Below, piece after piece: positions 7,215 through 13,501 of a stretch of DNA of 13,992 nt (within the stretch, counting starts at the first letter, position 1; each line of letters begins with the position of its first letter). A program made the translations under genes and the position numbers. Source of the stretch: Candidatus Didemnitutus sp. (GTDB lineage Bacteria; Verrucomicrobiota; Verrucomicrobiia; Opitutales; Opitutaceae). The DNA lies in contig JAUXOH010000406.1 in NCBI GenBank assembly GCA_030682505.1, forward strand, positions 1 to 13,992, written 5' to 3'. The notes under the pieces are model-generated. The model searched no databases. It was not told the origin of the DNA and saw only the letters and a list, made by a program, of their open reading frames with translations.

Positions 7215-7699
7215 TTGATGGACCGGGTAAGTTCCTCGTTATTGAGGCGAAAGGTGAAATTGGGTGGGGTGATATCAGTAATAACGAGGACGTAATCAGT
7301 TCCTTCAAAGGTAATCGTCATCTCGTCCCCGGCTTTGACGCGCTTTTGACCGAACATCAGGATCGCTGATCCACTCAGCACAAAAGAGCCCGTCGGGTTC
7401 AATCCGGCAGCGATTGCCTCCAACAGCTCGTTGCCCCGACGAGGTCCTGCCGGGCGCGCGGCCGGCGCCCCGGGGGTCGCGGCCGCCACACTGCGGGCAC
7501 CGGAGGCGAGCATGAAGGCTTGGGAATAAAAGGGGTTCTTGAAATCGGCTGGAATCAGAATCTCTTTCGCCCCGAGGAGTCGTTGCGCGGTCGCAATTGC
7601 CTCGTCGCGTTTCGCCGGAGCGATCACAAGCCCCACGTCCGCTGCCTGCACCCCGAGGGCGGCGATCGAAAACAAAGTGATGAGGCGGAAGGCGTTCAT
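7211..7699 (-). CDS. Small periplasmic PilP-like pilus assembly protein
   Basis: A 162-aa protein in the pilP position between pilO and pilQ. It has an N-terminal Sec signal peptide (about 1-19, ending GVQA). An Ala/Pro-rich low-complexity stretch runs from about 73 to 88. A C-terminal beta-rich segment (about 115-160, with GQKRVKAGDEMTITFEG and YVLVITDI) resembles the small beta domain of PilP and GspC that contacts the secretin N-domains. Unlike classical PilP it has no lipobox cysteine, so it would be soluble periplasmic or anchored by an uncleaved signal. It overlaps both neighbours by 4-nt ATGA junctions. I assign it by gene order and fold-like features rather than by clear sequence motifs; databases may call it hypothetical. 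Confidence 0.78.
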   Translation of the reverse strand: MNAFRLITLFSIAALGVQAADVGLVIAPAKRDEAIATAQRLLGAKEILIPADFKNPFYSQAFMLASGARSVAAATPGAPAARPAGPRRGNELLEAIAAGLNPTGSFVLSGSAILMFGQKRVKAGDEMTITFEGTDYVLVITDITPPNFTFRLNNEELTRSIK

Positions 7700-8283
7700 G
7701 GGGTGCCGAGGAGTTCCAGTAAAATCGTGATGCTCATGCCTTCGTTCGCTCCCCCGCCACCGCCCATTTCGCCCCGTCCGGCCTCCGTCTTGGAAAAGGT
7801 GACCTGGTTAATCCGGACGAAATGCGGCCCTTCCTCGACCCGCCGCAAAAATTTGTGCGCCTGGTCGAATGAACCCAGTGCACTGACACTGTAGGGAATG
7901 GGGGAATAGGCCCCGCGAGGTGCACCGCGTGTGGAGGGAGGAATCGCGTTTTGCCGCACGTCGATCAATTTTACTCCCGTCTCCGCTTCAATGCGGTAGA
8001 AAAACTGGAGGTTGTTGGCCAGCTGTTGCGCCCGAATCAGGCGAGTTTCAAACTCGCTCGCCGCTTTCTGGATTTCGACGGTTTGCTCGGCGAGGCCGGC
8101 GAGATAGCGAACGTTGAGATCAACCCGCAGCGCCTCTTTCTCCTTCTCTTCGAAGGCGGCCTGGGCGACCTCGACCGCATCCAGACGGAAGTAAAGAGCG
8201 ACCGCACACAACACCGCGACCAGCGCGCCCACAAAGGCCAGCGGCCGTTTCTTGATCAACGCGACTAAATCGTCACTCGTCAT
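7696..8283 (-). CDS. pilO: PilO-like inner-membrane pilus assembly protein
   Basis: A 195-aa bitopic protein: a short cytoplasmic N-terminus, a transmembrane helix at about 14-32 (LAFVGALVAVLCAVALYF), a coiled coil at about 38-95 rich in Glu, Ala and Gln, and a C-terminal ferredoxin-like region (about 95-194). PilO pairs with PilN as a heterodimer in the inner membrane and aligns the platform with PilP and PilQ. A Gly-rich loop (GEMGGGGGANEG) near residues 171-182 is unusual. The start overlaps the pilN stop as ATGA. A good Shine-Dalgarno (GGGAGG, 9 nt before the ATG) lies inside the pilN end, which supports this start. Identification rests on topology, size and position in the pilM-N-O-P-Q order. 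Confidence 0.82.
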   Translation of the reverse strand: MTSDDLVALIKKRPLAFVGALVAVLCAVALYFRLDAVEVAQAAFEEKEKEALRVDLNVRYLAGLAEQTVEIQKAASEFETRLIRAQQLANNLQFFYRIEAETGVKLIDVRQNAIPPSTRGAPRGAYSPIPYSVSALGSFDQAHKFLRRVEEGPHFVRINQVTFSKTEAGRGEMGGGGGANEGMSITILLELLGTP

Positions 8284-8924
8284 GGCTTCTTGCCTCCCTT
8301 GGTGTCGGTCTTGAATTTCAGCACGATCTCAAAGATCAGCATCCCGCTCCGGCTGTCCGTATTGAGGGCGGTGAGTGTGACGGATTCGAAGACCTCGGCG
8401 AAACGCGGATATTTATGCAGGGCCGCCACGTAGGCCGAAGCAATGCCGCTGGCTTGGTCCTTCGAACCCGCGGCCAGCCCGCGCAGGGTGCAATGCGGAT
8501 TGGTCAAATCATTCGGCCGGATGTCCAGATATTCGAGTTGGATTTCAGCCGGCAAATTCTGGCCAAGCACGGCCACAAATTCCATCGGATCCAGTCGCGT
8601 GCTCACGAAAGCCGCGGCCTCGGCAAATTTCTTCTCCTCATCCGTGAAGATCTTCGTCAACCGCAGCCCTTCCAAATTTGCCTTCCGGTTCTTGTCAATC
8701 GCCGCTTGGGCTGCGTCGGTCTGCTGCACGAGCACGTGCACCAGATATTCACGCCAACCCACAAAACCGAGCAGGGCGACCGCGATGGCCACGGCCGCCG
8801 CATTGATGAAGAAGGTCGTGCGCACGACCTTCGTGTCCGGCAACAGTTCAGGGTTGCGGAAGTTGGGGTGCCAGGCCGGCGCGGTCGCCGGCACCGACTC
8901 ACGTTTTTTCAACTGCAGGGCCAT
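8280..8924 (-). CDS. pilN: PilN-like inner-membrane pilus assembly protein
   Basis: A 214-aa bitopic protein: about 36 cytoplasmic residues, a transmembrane helix at about 37-57 (FFINAAAVAIAVALLGFVGW), a coiled-coil segment to about 100, and a C-terminal alpha/beta periplasmic domain. The N-terminus has NPELLPDTKVVR (24-35) just before the helix. This resembles the INLLP motif by which canonical PilN binds the groove of PilM, although it sits further from the N-terminus than usual. The first 26 bp overlap the end of pilM, so translation is probably coupled. Pairs with PilO. Confidence 0.83.
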   Translation of the reverse strand: MALQLKKRESVPATAPAWHPNFRNPELLPDTKVVRTTFFINAAAVAIAVALLGFVGWREYLVHVLVQQTDAAQAAIDKNRKANLEGLRLTKIFTDEEKKFAEAAAFVSTRLDPMEFVAVLGQNLPAEIQLEYLDIRPNDLTNPHCTLRGLAAGSKDQASGIASAYVAALHKYPRFAEVFESVTLTALNTDSRSGMLIFEIVLKFKTDTKGGKKP

Positions 8925-9939
8925 TTTGGAAGGAAGCCATTAGACCGAATAAGCCGAGCCAGCGTTCATCAGGAACCGCCGGTTGGACGCTCGGCGCTAG
9001 GGTGATGCCGAGCGACTGAGTCCACGGCACGATTTCAACTTTCAAAGGTGTAACACCGAGACCCGCGCCAATGGTGCCGCTCAGCCACGCCAAGCTGGGC
9101 GGCAGTTGCGTCGAAAGCACATGCCCGATCGATTGACCGGTCTGCACCTCGTAGAACCCGATAGACGACTGGAGCTCCTTGAGCAGTTTCTTCACCAAAG
9201 TGGCGCCCATGCTGGTGAAGTCGAACGAGTTTGAATGAAAGAGTTTCTTCGCCGACTCCTCATCCTTCAATCCGAGTTCCCGTTGCACGACCGGGATCAT
9301 CGCGGCGATGCCATTGGGAATGGGGCGGGAGATTTCCACGCCCTCGCTGCTGACAATGAAGGACTGGGTCGTATCCTCGCCGATCTCGAGCAGCAGCAAC
9401 GGCGTCTTGCTCTGTTTGAATTTCTGGTAACTTACCAAGGCGCCCAAGGTAGCCACCGTGGAAAGCTCCAGTCGCTCGGGATAAATGCTGAATTCCAGGA
9501 ATTTTTCCTGCCACATCCCGATCTCTTCGGTCGGCATGCCACAAAAGAGTGCCTCTTTCTGCGAGCTTTTGGTCGCATCAAATTCCGTTCCATCCGCCGG
9601 ATTCAACATCAGCGTGGTAAATTTCTCAGCTTCGACCCGGAACTGCTGCGCAATGACCTCGTTCAGGTAGGTCGGCTCCTTGAGTCGCTTGAGGTCTAGG
9701 GTATGGCGCCGAATCAAACGCCTGGCCGGAAGCACGCTGCACTTGGCGTGCGCGAATCCGGTCGGACCCTTTCCCTCGCAGGTTGCCAGGTAGTTGGCCA
9801 GCCCGTCGCTGTCGGAAATGCTAAATTCCTTCAGTTCTTCGACCACCATGGGAACCTGGCTCTCAGAGAGTCGGGCCAAGAGCACGGTCTGCTCGCCGAA
9901 TTCGACGCAAAAGCCCTTGGTTTTAGTGCCGAACAACAT
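8899..9939 (-). CDS. pilM: PilM-like actin-fold pilus assembly ATPase-like protein
   Basis: A 346-aa cytoplasmic protein with the actin/FtsA-like fold of PilM. The first strand pair is KGFCVEFGEQTVLLARLSE (about 8-26), matching the phosphate-1 position. The second, LLLLEIGEDTTQSFIVSSEG (181-200), matches phosphate-2 and is followed by the ISRPIPNG turn. It lacks a transmembrane helix. In type IV pili PilM docks on the N-terminus of PilN and links the motor ATPases to the platform. It is the first gene of the five-gene operon and follows about 200 nt of non-coding DNA. There is no Shine-Dalgarno before the ATG at 9939. It is divergent in the 1B region compared with Thermus or Pseudomonas PilM. 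GspL is unlikely because the periplasmic part is separate. Confidence 0.88.
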   Translation of the reverse strand: MLFGTKTKGFCVEFGEQTVLLARLSESQVPMVVEELKEFSISDSDGLANYLATCEGKGPTGFAHAKCSVLPARRLIRRHTLDLKRLKEPTYLNEVIAQQFRVEAEKFTTLMLNPADGTEFDATKSSQKEALFCGMPTEEIGMWQEKFLEFSIYPERLELSTVATLGALVSYQKFKQSKTPLLLLEIGEDTTQSFIVSSEGVEISRPIPNGIAAMIPVVQRELGLKDEESAKKLFHSNSFDFTSMGATLVKKLLKELQSSIGFYEVQTGQSIGHVLSTQLPPSLAWLSGTIGAGLGVTPLKVEIVPWTQSLGITLAPSVQPAVPDERWLGLFGLMASFQNGPAVEKT

Positions 9940-9976
9940 GCGGTGGGTCGAGGAGGTGGAGTGGCGGAAGATCAGC

Positions 9977-9992
9977 AGCTCGAACTCGAGCT
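9977..9992. repeat. Short inverted repeat in the pilM leader
   Basis: AGCTCG and CGAGCT separated by 4 nt form a 6-bp palindromic element 38 nt upstream of the pilM start codon. It could be a weak leader hairpin or an operator. It is short enough to be chance. Confidence 0.3.
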
Positions 9993-10104
9993 AAAACCGA
10001 CGTCCCACCAAGGCAACCGGGATAGCGGTTGTGGGATTTGGAGATAGGTTGAGCGACCCTTGGAGACAAGACGAAAACCTAGATAAAGGCCTCATGGAGC
10101 CGGA

Positions 10105-10134
10105 TTACTAGAAATTTTACCCTCCTTGGGTCAA
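10105..10134 (-). promoter_or_regulatory. Possible sigma-70-type promoter for the pil operon
   Basis: On the minus strand TTGACC (10134-10129) resembles a -35 box (5 of 6). It is followed after 18 nt by TAGTAA (10110-10105), a poor -10 match. It lies directly after the terminator of the small upstream gene and about 165 nt before pilM, which is a plausible place. The call rests on two hexamers only. Confidence 0.28.
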
Positions 10135-10136
10135 CG

Positions 10137-10164
10137 AAAAGCCCGCCGCGACAAGCGGCGGGCT
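10137..10164 (-). terminator. Rho-independent terminator of the bS22-like gene
   Basis: A perfect 10-bp inverted repeat, AGCCCGCCGC (10140-10149) and GCGGCGGGCT (10155-10164), has a 5-nt loop. On the minus strand the stem runs into TTTTCGTT. There is no T-run on the plus side. It lies 51 nt past the stop of the 33-aa gene and separates it from pilM. Confidence 0.82.
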
Positions 10165-10182
10165 GGTTGCAAAAGCGAGGTA

Positions 10183-10202
10183 AGCCGACGGGATCGTCGG
10201 CT
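10183..10202 (-). other. Second hairpin between the bS22-like stop codon and the terminator
   Basis: A perfect 8-bp inverted repeat, AGCCGACG (10183-10190) and CGTCGGCT (10195-10202), has a 4-nt loop and starts 12 nt after the stop codon on the minus strand. It lacks an immediate T-run (TACCTCGCTTTT follows after a gap). It may stabilise the 3' end of the message or act as a tandem weak terminator. Confidence 0.6.
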
Positions 10203-10214
10203 GCGGTCAGCGGA

Positions 10215-10316
10215 TTACTTCTGCCACTTGCGCTTCTTATGGCGGTTAGACTTCAGGCGCTTGCGGCGCTTGTGCTTCGACATTTTTAGACGGCGCTTTT
10301 TCTTAAGATTACCCAT
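10215..10316 (-). CDS. 33-aa basic ribosomal-type protein, AURKAIP1/COX24 (mS38/bS22) domain
   Basis: A complete ORF of 33 codons plus TAA that begins MGNLKKKRRLKMSKHK and ends KRKWQK. Nineteen of 33 residues are Lys or Arg, plus two His. It matches in length and pattern the AURKAIP1/COX24 domain family, which includes the mycobacterial small-subunit protein bS22 (also 33 aa, with the same MG...KKRR.+MSK layout as I recall it) and the core of mitochondrial mS38. It would bind rRNA in the small ribosomal subunit near the decoding region. The first ATG at 10316 is preferred over the internal ATG at 10283 because the family's N-terminus begins MG. It has its own terminator downstream, so it is monocistronic or the last gene after addA, 80 nt away. 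No strong Shine-Dalgarno is seen. Confidence 0.85.
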   Translation of the reverse strand: MGNLKKKRRLKMSKHKRRKRLKSNRHKKRKWQK

Positions 10317-10396
10317 GGGAAAGTGTGGTGAACCGGTGACCGTGCGGCGTTATTTTCGGGCTGTAAAGCATTTTTCCCGAAATCCCAAACCAGCCA

Positions 10397-13300
10397 TTAC
10401 CATGTCTCCCAAACCCCGGCGTTGGTCGCATAAACCGCCACCTCGACCCCTGAACGGGGAAAGAACGGTTTCAGGCACTGGCGGTAGGCTTCCAACTGGG
10501 GGGCATATTCGCCGCGCAATCGCTCCCTGAACATCGCCACCGACTCGCCTGTGGCACGCAGATTCGTTTTCCAATCCACCACCAAGAGCCGGCCGGCGAC
10601 GGCATCGTGGGCGACCAAGTCAACGACGCCGTCGACCCATGCCGCTCCACCCATGGGGGCGACAATACTCACCTCCGCGAGAATTCGCCAACGCCCGCTG
10701 CGCAACTCGCGCCAAGCATCGGAGTTCTTGAGCAACCCGACTTCCGCCCGCGCGCGCACCGCAAACCCACCGGTCTCGGCGACGGCCAGAGCTTGATCCA
10801 GATGCTGGGCAATCTCGGCCTCGGTCCCACTCCAAGGCAGGAATTCCACGGTTTCATGCCACCATTTGCCGTAGTCGAGGGGATCAATCAAGTTCAGCCA
10901 CGGAACCGGCTCTTCCGCCGCACTTTCGTGGCGAACGGACCGCACGATATCCGGCCGGTGCGAGAGTTGATGAGGCAAAACGCGACGCGGGAATGTCACG
11001 CCGCCAAAGCTGATTCGTTCTCGCGCCAACTGCGGCACAGTCGGGACTGCCGGATCAGGCGGGCGCGGCCCGAGCACCCCCTCCTCCAAGCAGAGCAATC
11101 CGCCAAGCTCGGCCGCCCAAAGGTCGAGAAAACTTCCCTTCCCCGGCCGCACGAAATCCGCCCCCCACGGCAGCACCAAGGTTTGGCGCGCTCGCGTAAG
11201 CGTCACATAGAGCAAGCGCACCAGTTCACGCAGCCGCTCTCGTTCTCGCGCCTCCTTCGCTTCCTCCGGCAAACTATCGTTGTCGAAATACACCCGCGAG
11301 CCACCGCCCGCGTCGTTTATCATGCGCAGTCCCGTTTCCTCGCGCTTGCCGATCGTGCGCCACAAACCGACCGGAATGACGACCGGCCACTCCAAGCCCT
11401 TCGCCGAATGCGACGTCAGCAAATTGATGGCATCCTCGCTGGGCTTTCCGGCTGGCCGACCCTCTTCCAGCTGCCGCAGCAACTCCGCCAGCCATCCGCG
11501 TGGACCGGTGCCTTCCAGCCCCAGCTCCGAGGCCTGCGCCAGCAATCGCTCGAGTTCGACATTGAGCGCTCCGCTCGGATCCACGAGGCGTGCCTTGCGG
11601 GCAAGTTGGCAGGTGTCGACCAGATCGTGCGCGAAACTCTCGAGCGTCCGGCCTTCGTCGTCCACTTGCGCGACGAAGCGCTGCAACACCTCCAGCGCGC
11701 CGCGCAGGGGTTCAGCATGCCGCACCGGTTCATCCCAGACAAACTTGTGCTGCTGGCGGCTGAGTTCGGCTGCGATCTGCGCATCGCTGATCGCGAAGAC
11801 CTCCCGCAGCACGCCCACCCACTCAAACGTGTTTTGCGGATCACACACTGCCGCCAGCAAGCCGGTCAGCCACGCGAAGACCGGATTGTCCCCGTTGCGA
11901 TTCTTCCGCATCTGCAGCGACGTTTTCAGCCCCGCGGCCTCCAACTCCTTGCGCGCGGTGAGCAGCCAGTCATTCCGCGGCGCAATCACGCAGAGCTCAC
12001 CCCAATGACGGGCGCCCACTCCGGCCGGTCCGTGGCGACGCAGGATCGCCGCCACTTGCTTGACCTCCGCCGCCAGTTGCACCTCCACTTTGAGCTTCTC
12101 GCCGGCCGACGTCAGGGGCAGCACCACACACTGACCCTCAGCATTTTTCGGCCCTGCTTTCAGTCGTCCATAGCCCACTTGCAGCAACGGCCCGGCCACG
12201 CCCTCCGCCAGCGGCAGGCCAAGACTGTGAGGGCGATCGGCGCTGAACGCCGCCGGCAGGGTCGCGTTGAGCAATTCGATCACGCGGTGCGGCGTGCGAA
12301 ACGTGACGTCAAATGTCTCCAGTCTTCCCCCATCACCTCGGGCGAACGCATCGAGATGCTTCTGGAAATTCCGAATGTCCGCCCGCGAACCGTAGATCGC
12401 CTGCTGGCCGTCTCCCACCATGCAGAAGTGTCCCGGACGCGGACCCGGGCCGCCGCCCGATGGCCAGGAACCCAGCGTCGCACCCCGGGGCCGCGCAATC
12501 TCGACCAACACCGCGAACTGCTGCGGATCAGTGTCCTGCGCTTCATCGAGAATGATGCGCCAACCCTCGAGGCGAATCCGCTCCAAGGTTTCCTCGTCGT
12601 GCAAGACGGCCACCGCCGATTCCACTTGGTCGGCGTAAGTTTGCACGCCGCGTTCGAAGCGCCATTCGCGATAGCGCAGCGCCAATTCCGCCGCCAGCAC
12701 CGCCCCCGCCTCCGCCATCCAGTCCTTGACCGGCGCCAAAAACGCGGTGAAGAGCGGGCCGATCTTGGCGGCCGTGCCCTGGGGTTTGGGCAGCGCGAGA
12801 TAGCCGTGCTCGACGCGGAAGCGCTGCAACCACGTCTGGGCCGTCGCTTGGTTACGGCGCAGACTCTCGGCTCCCTTGCCCCTCGATTGCGCGGCGAGTA
12901 TCGCCTCCAGCGCCCCGGCCGACGGTTCCGGCGGCATCGCCGACGGCGAGGTCGCAACCAGCTCCCGTGCCTTTTCGTGCGCGAGCCTGCGGGCGAGATC
13001 AAAAATGGAATCGAGCGGCGTGTGGCGCAAAAAAGCATCCACCTGCTTCGATCCGAGCGCCGAGAATTGCATCGTGTCCTGCTCGAGAAATTCCTCCCAC
13101 AGCATCTCATCCTCTTCCGCCACGACCGTAGGGTTGAGATTGAGTCCGAGCGTCTGCCCATGGCGTTGCGCCAGCAGCAGGCAAAAGCTGTGAATCGTGC
13201 CAAAGAACGCGCGCTCCAAGTGATCGAGGGGAGCCAGCCCAGCGTGCTGCTCCTCGCTCAATCGCTGCAGCAACACGGCGCGGGCCTTCTGGCCAATCTG

Positions 13301-13501
13301 CGCCGCCGCTTTCTTCGTAAACGTAACGACGGCGGTTTTCCGGAGCAACTCGGCCCCATCGGGAGCCAGAGCCAACTCCGCCAACCGGTGTGAGATCGCC
13401 GTCGTCTTCCCCGAGCCCGCGTTGGCACTCACGGCGAAGTTGACGTGCAATTCGCGGCAAAACCGGTCGCGCGACGCGTGGTCGATCGGTGCGCTATTCA
13501 T
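10397..13501 (-). CDS. addA: AddA/RecB-like UvrD-family helicase-nuclease
   Basis: A 1034-aa superfamily-1 helicase with a C-terminal PD-(D/E)XK nuclease. Together with AddB it unwinds and resects double-strand breaks for RecA loading. Helicase motifs are Walker A NAGSGKTT (27-34), Ia TFTKKAA (60-66), FGTIHSFC (100-107), Walker B DEAQDTDP (319-326), III GDGQQAIYGSRAD (363-375), V SHSAKGLEW (697-705) and VI LLYVTLTRAR (763-772). The nuclease has VDGVVDLV (956-963), VVDWKTN (974-980) and the QLEAY helix (1002-1006). A Gly/Pro-rich insert (347-358) precedes motif III. The ATG at 13501 is chosen over one at 13540: it has a strong GAGGAGG Shine-Dalgarno six nt upstream and overlaps the upstream stop by only 8 nt. 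It is shorter than B. subtilis AddA (about 1230 aa). Confidence 0.93.
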   Translation of the reverse strand: MNSAPIDHASRDRFCRELHVNFAVSANAGSGKTTAISHRLAELALAPDGAELLRKTAVVTFTKKAAAQIGQKARAVLLQRLSEEQHAGLAPLDHLERAFFGTIHSFCLLLAQRHGQTLGLNLNPTVVAEEDEMLWEEFLEQDTMQFSALGSKQVDAFLRHTPLDSIFDLARRLAHEKARELVATSPSAMPPEPSAGALEAILAAQSRGKGAESLRRNQATAQTWLQRFRVEHGYLALPKPQGTAAKIGPLFTAFLAPVKDWMAEAGAVLAAELALRYREWRFERGVQTYADQVESAVAVLHDEETLERIRLEGWRIILDEAQDTDPQQFAVLVEIARPRGATLGSWPSGGGPGPRPGHFCMVGDGQQAIYGSRADIRNFQKHLDAFARGDGGRLETFDVTFRTPHRVIELLNATLPAAFSADRPHSLGLPLAEGVAGPLLQVGYGRLKAGPKNAEGQCVVLPLTSAGEKLKVEVQLAAEVKQVAAILRRHGPAGVGARHWGELCVIAPRNDWLLTARKELEAAGLKTSLQMRKNRNGDNPVFAWLTGLLAAVCDPQNTFEWVGVLREVFAISDAQIAAELSRQQHKFVWDEPVRHAEPLRGALEVLQRFVAQVDDEGRTLESFAHDLVDTCQLARKARLVDPSGALNVELERLLAQASELGLEGTGPRGWLAELLRQLEEGRPAGKPSEDAINLLTSHSAKGLEWPVVIPVGLWRTIGKREETGLRMINDAGGGSRVYFDNDSLPEEAKEARERERLRELVRLLYVTLTRARQTLVLPWGADFVRPGKGSFLDLWAAELGGLLCLEEGVLGPRPPDPAVPTVPQLARERISFGGVTFPRRVLPHQLSHRPDIVRSVRHESAAEEPVPWLNLIDPLDYGKWWHETVEFLPWSGTEAEIAQHLDQALAVAETGGFAVRARAEVGLLKNSDAWRELRSGRWRILAEVSIVAPMGGAAWVDGVVDLVAHDAVAGRLLVVDWKTNLRATGESVAMFRERLRGEYAPQLEAYRQCLKPFFPRSGVEVAVYATNAGVWETW

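Noticed and set aside
6450..7295. 281-codon plus-strand open frame opposite pilQ
   Set aside because: Shadow of the secretin gene; the Asp/Arg/His-rich composition is typical of a reverse-complement reading of GC-rich coding DNA.
9991..10095. 34-codon minus-strand ORF in the pilM leader
   Set aside because: An AAGGAGGG sequence lies upstream but too far (over 20 nt) from the ATG to serve it. The peptide has no recognisable features and the region is better read as a leader.
10317..10396. Possible promoter for the bS22-like gene (TTTACA at about 10362-10367)
   Set aside because: No -10 hexamer at acceptable spacing could be found, so I do not call a promoter.
10607..13393. 928-codon open frame on the plus strand
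   Set aside because: It lies entirely antisense to the addA-like gene, which has all SF1 helicase and nuclease motifs. The antisense product is Arg/Gln/His-rich with no recognisable domain, as expected from a GC-rich shadow frame.
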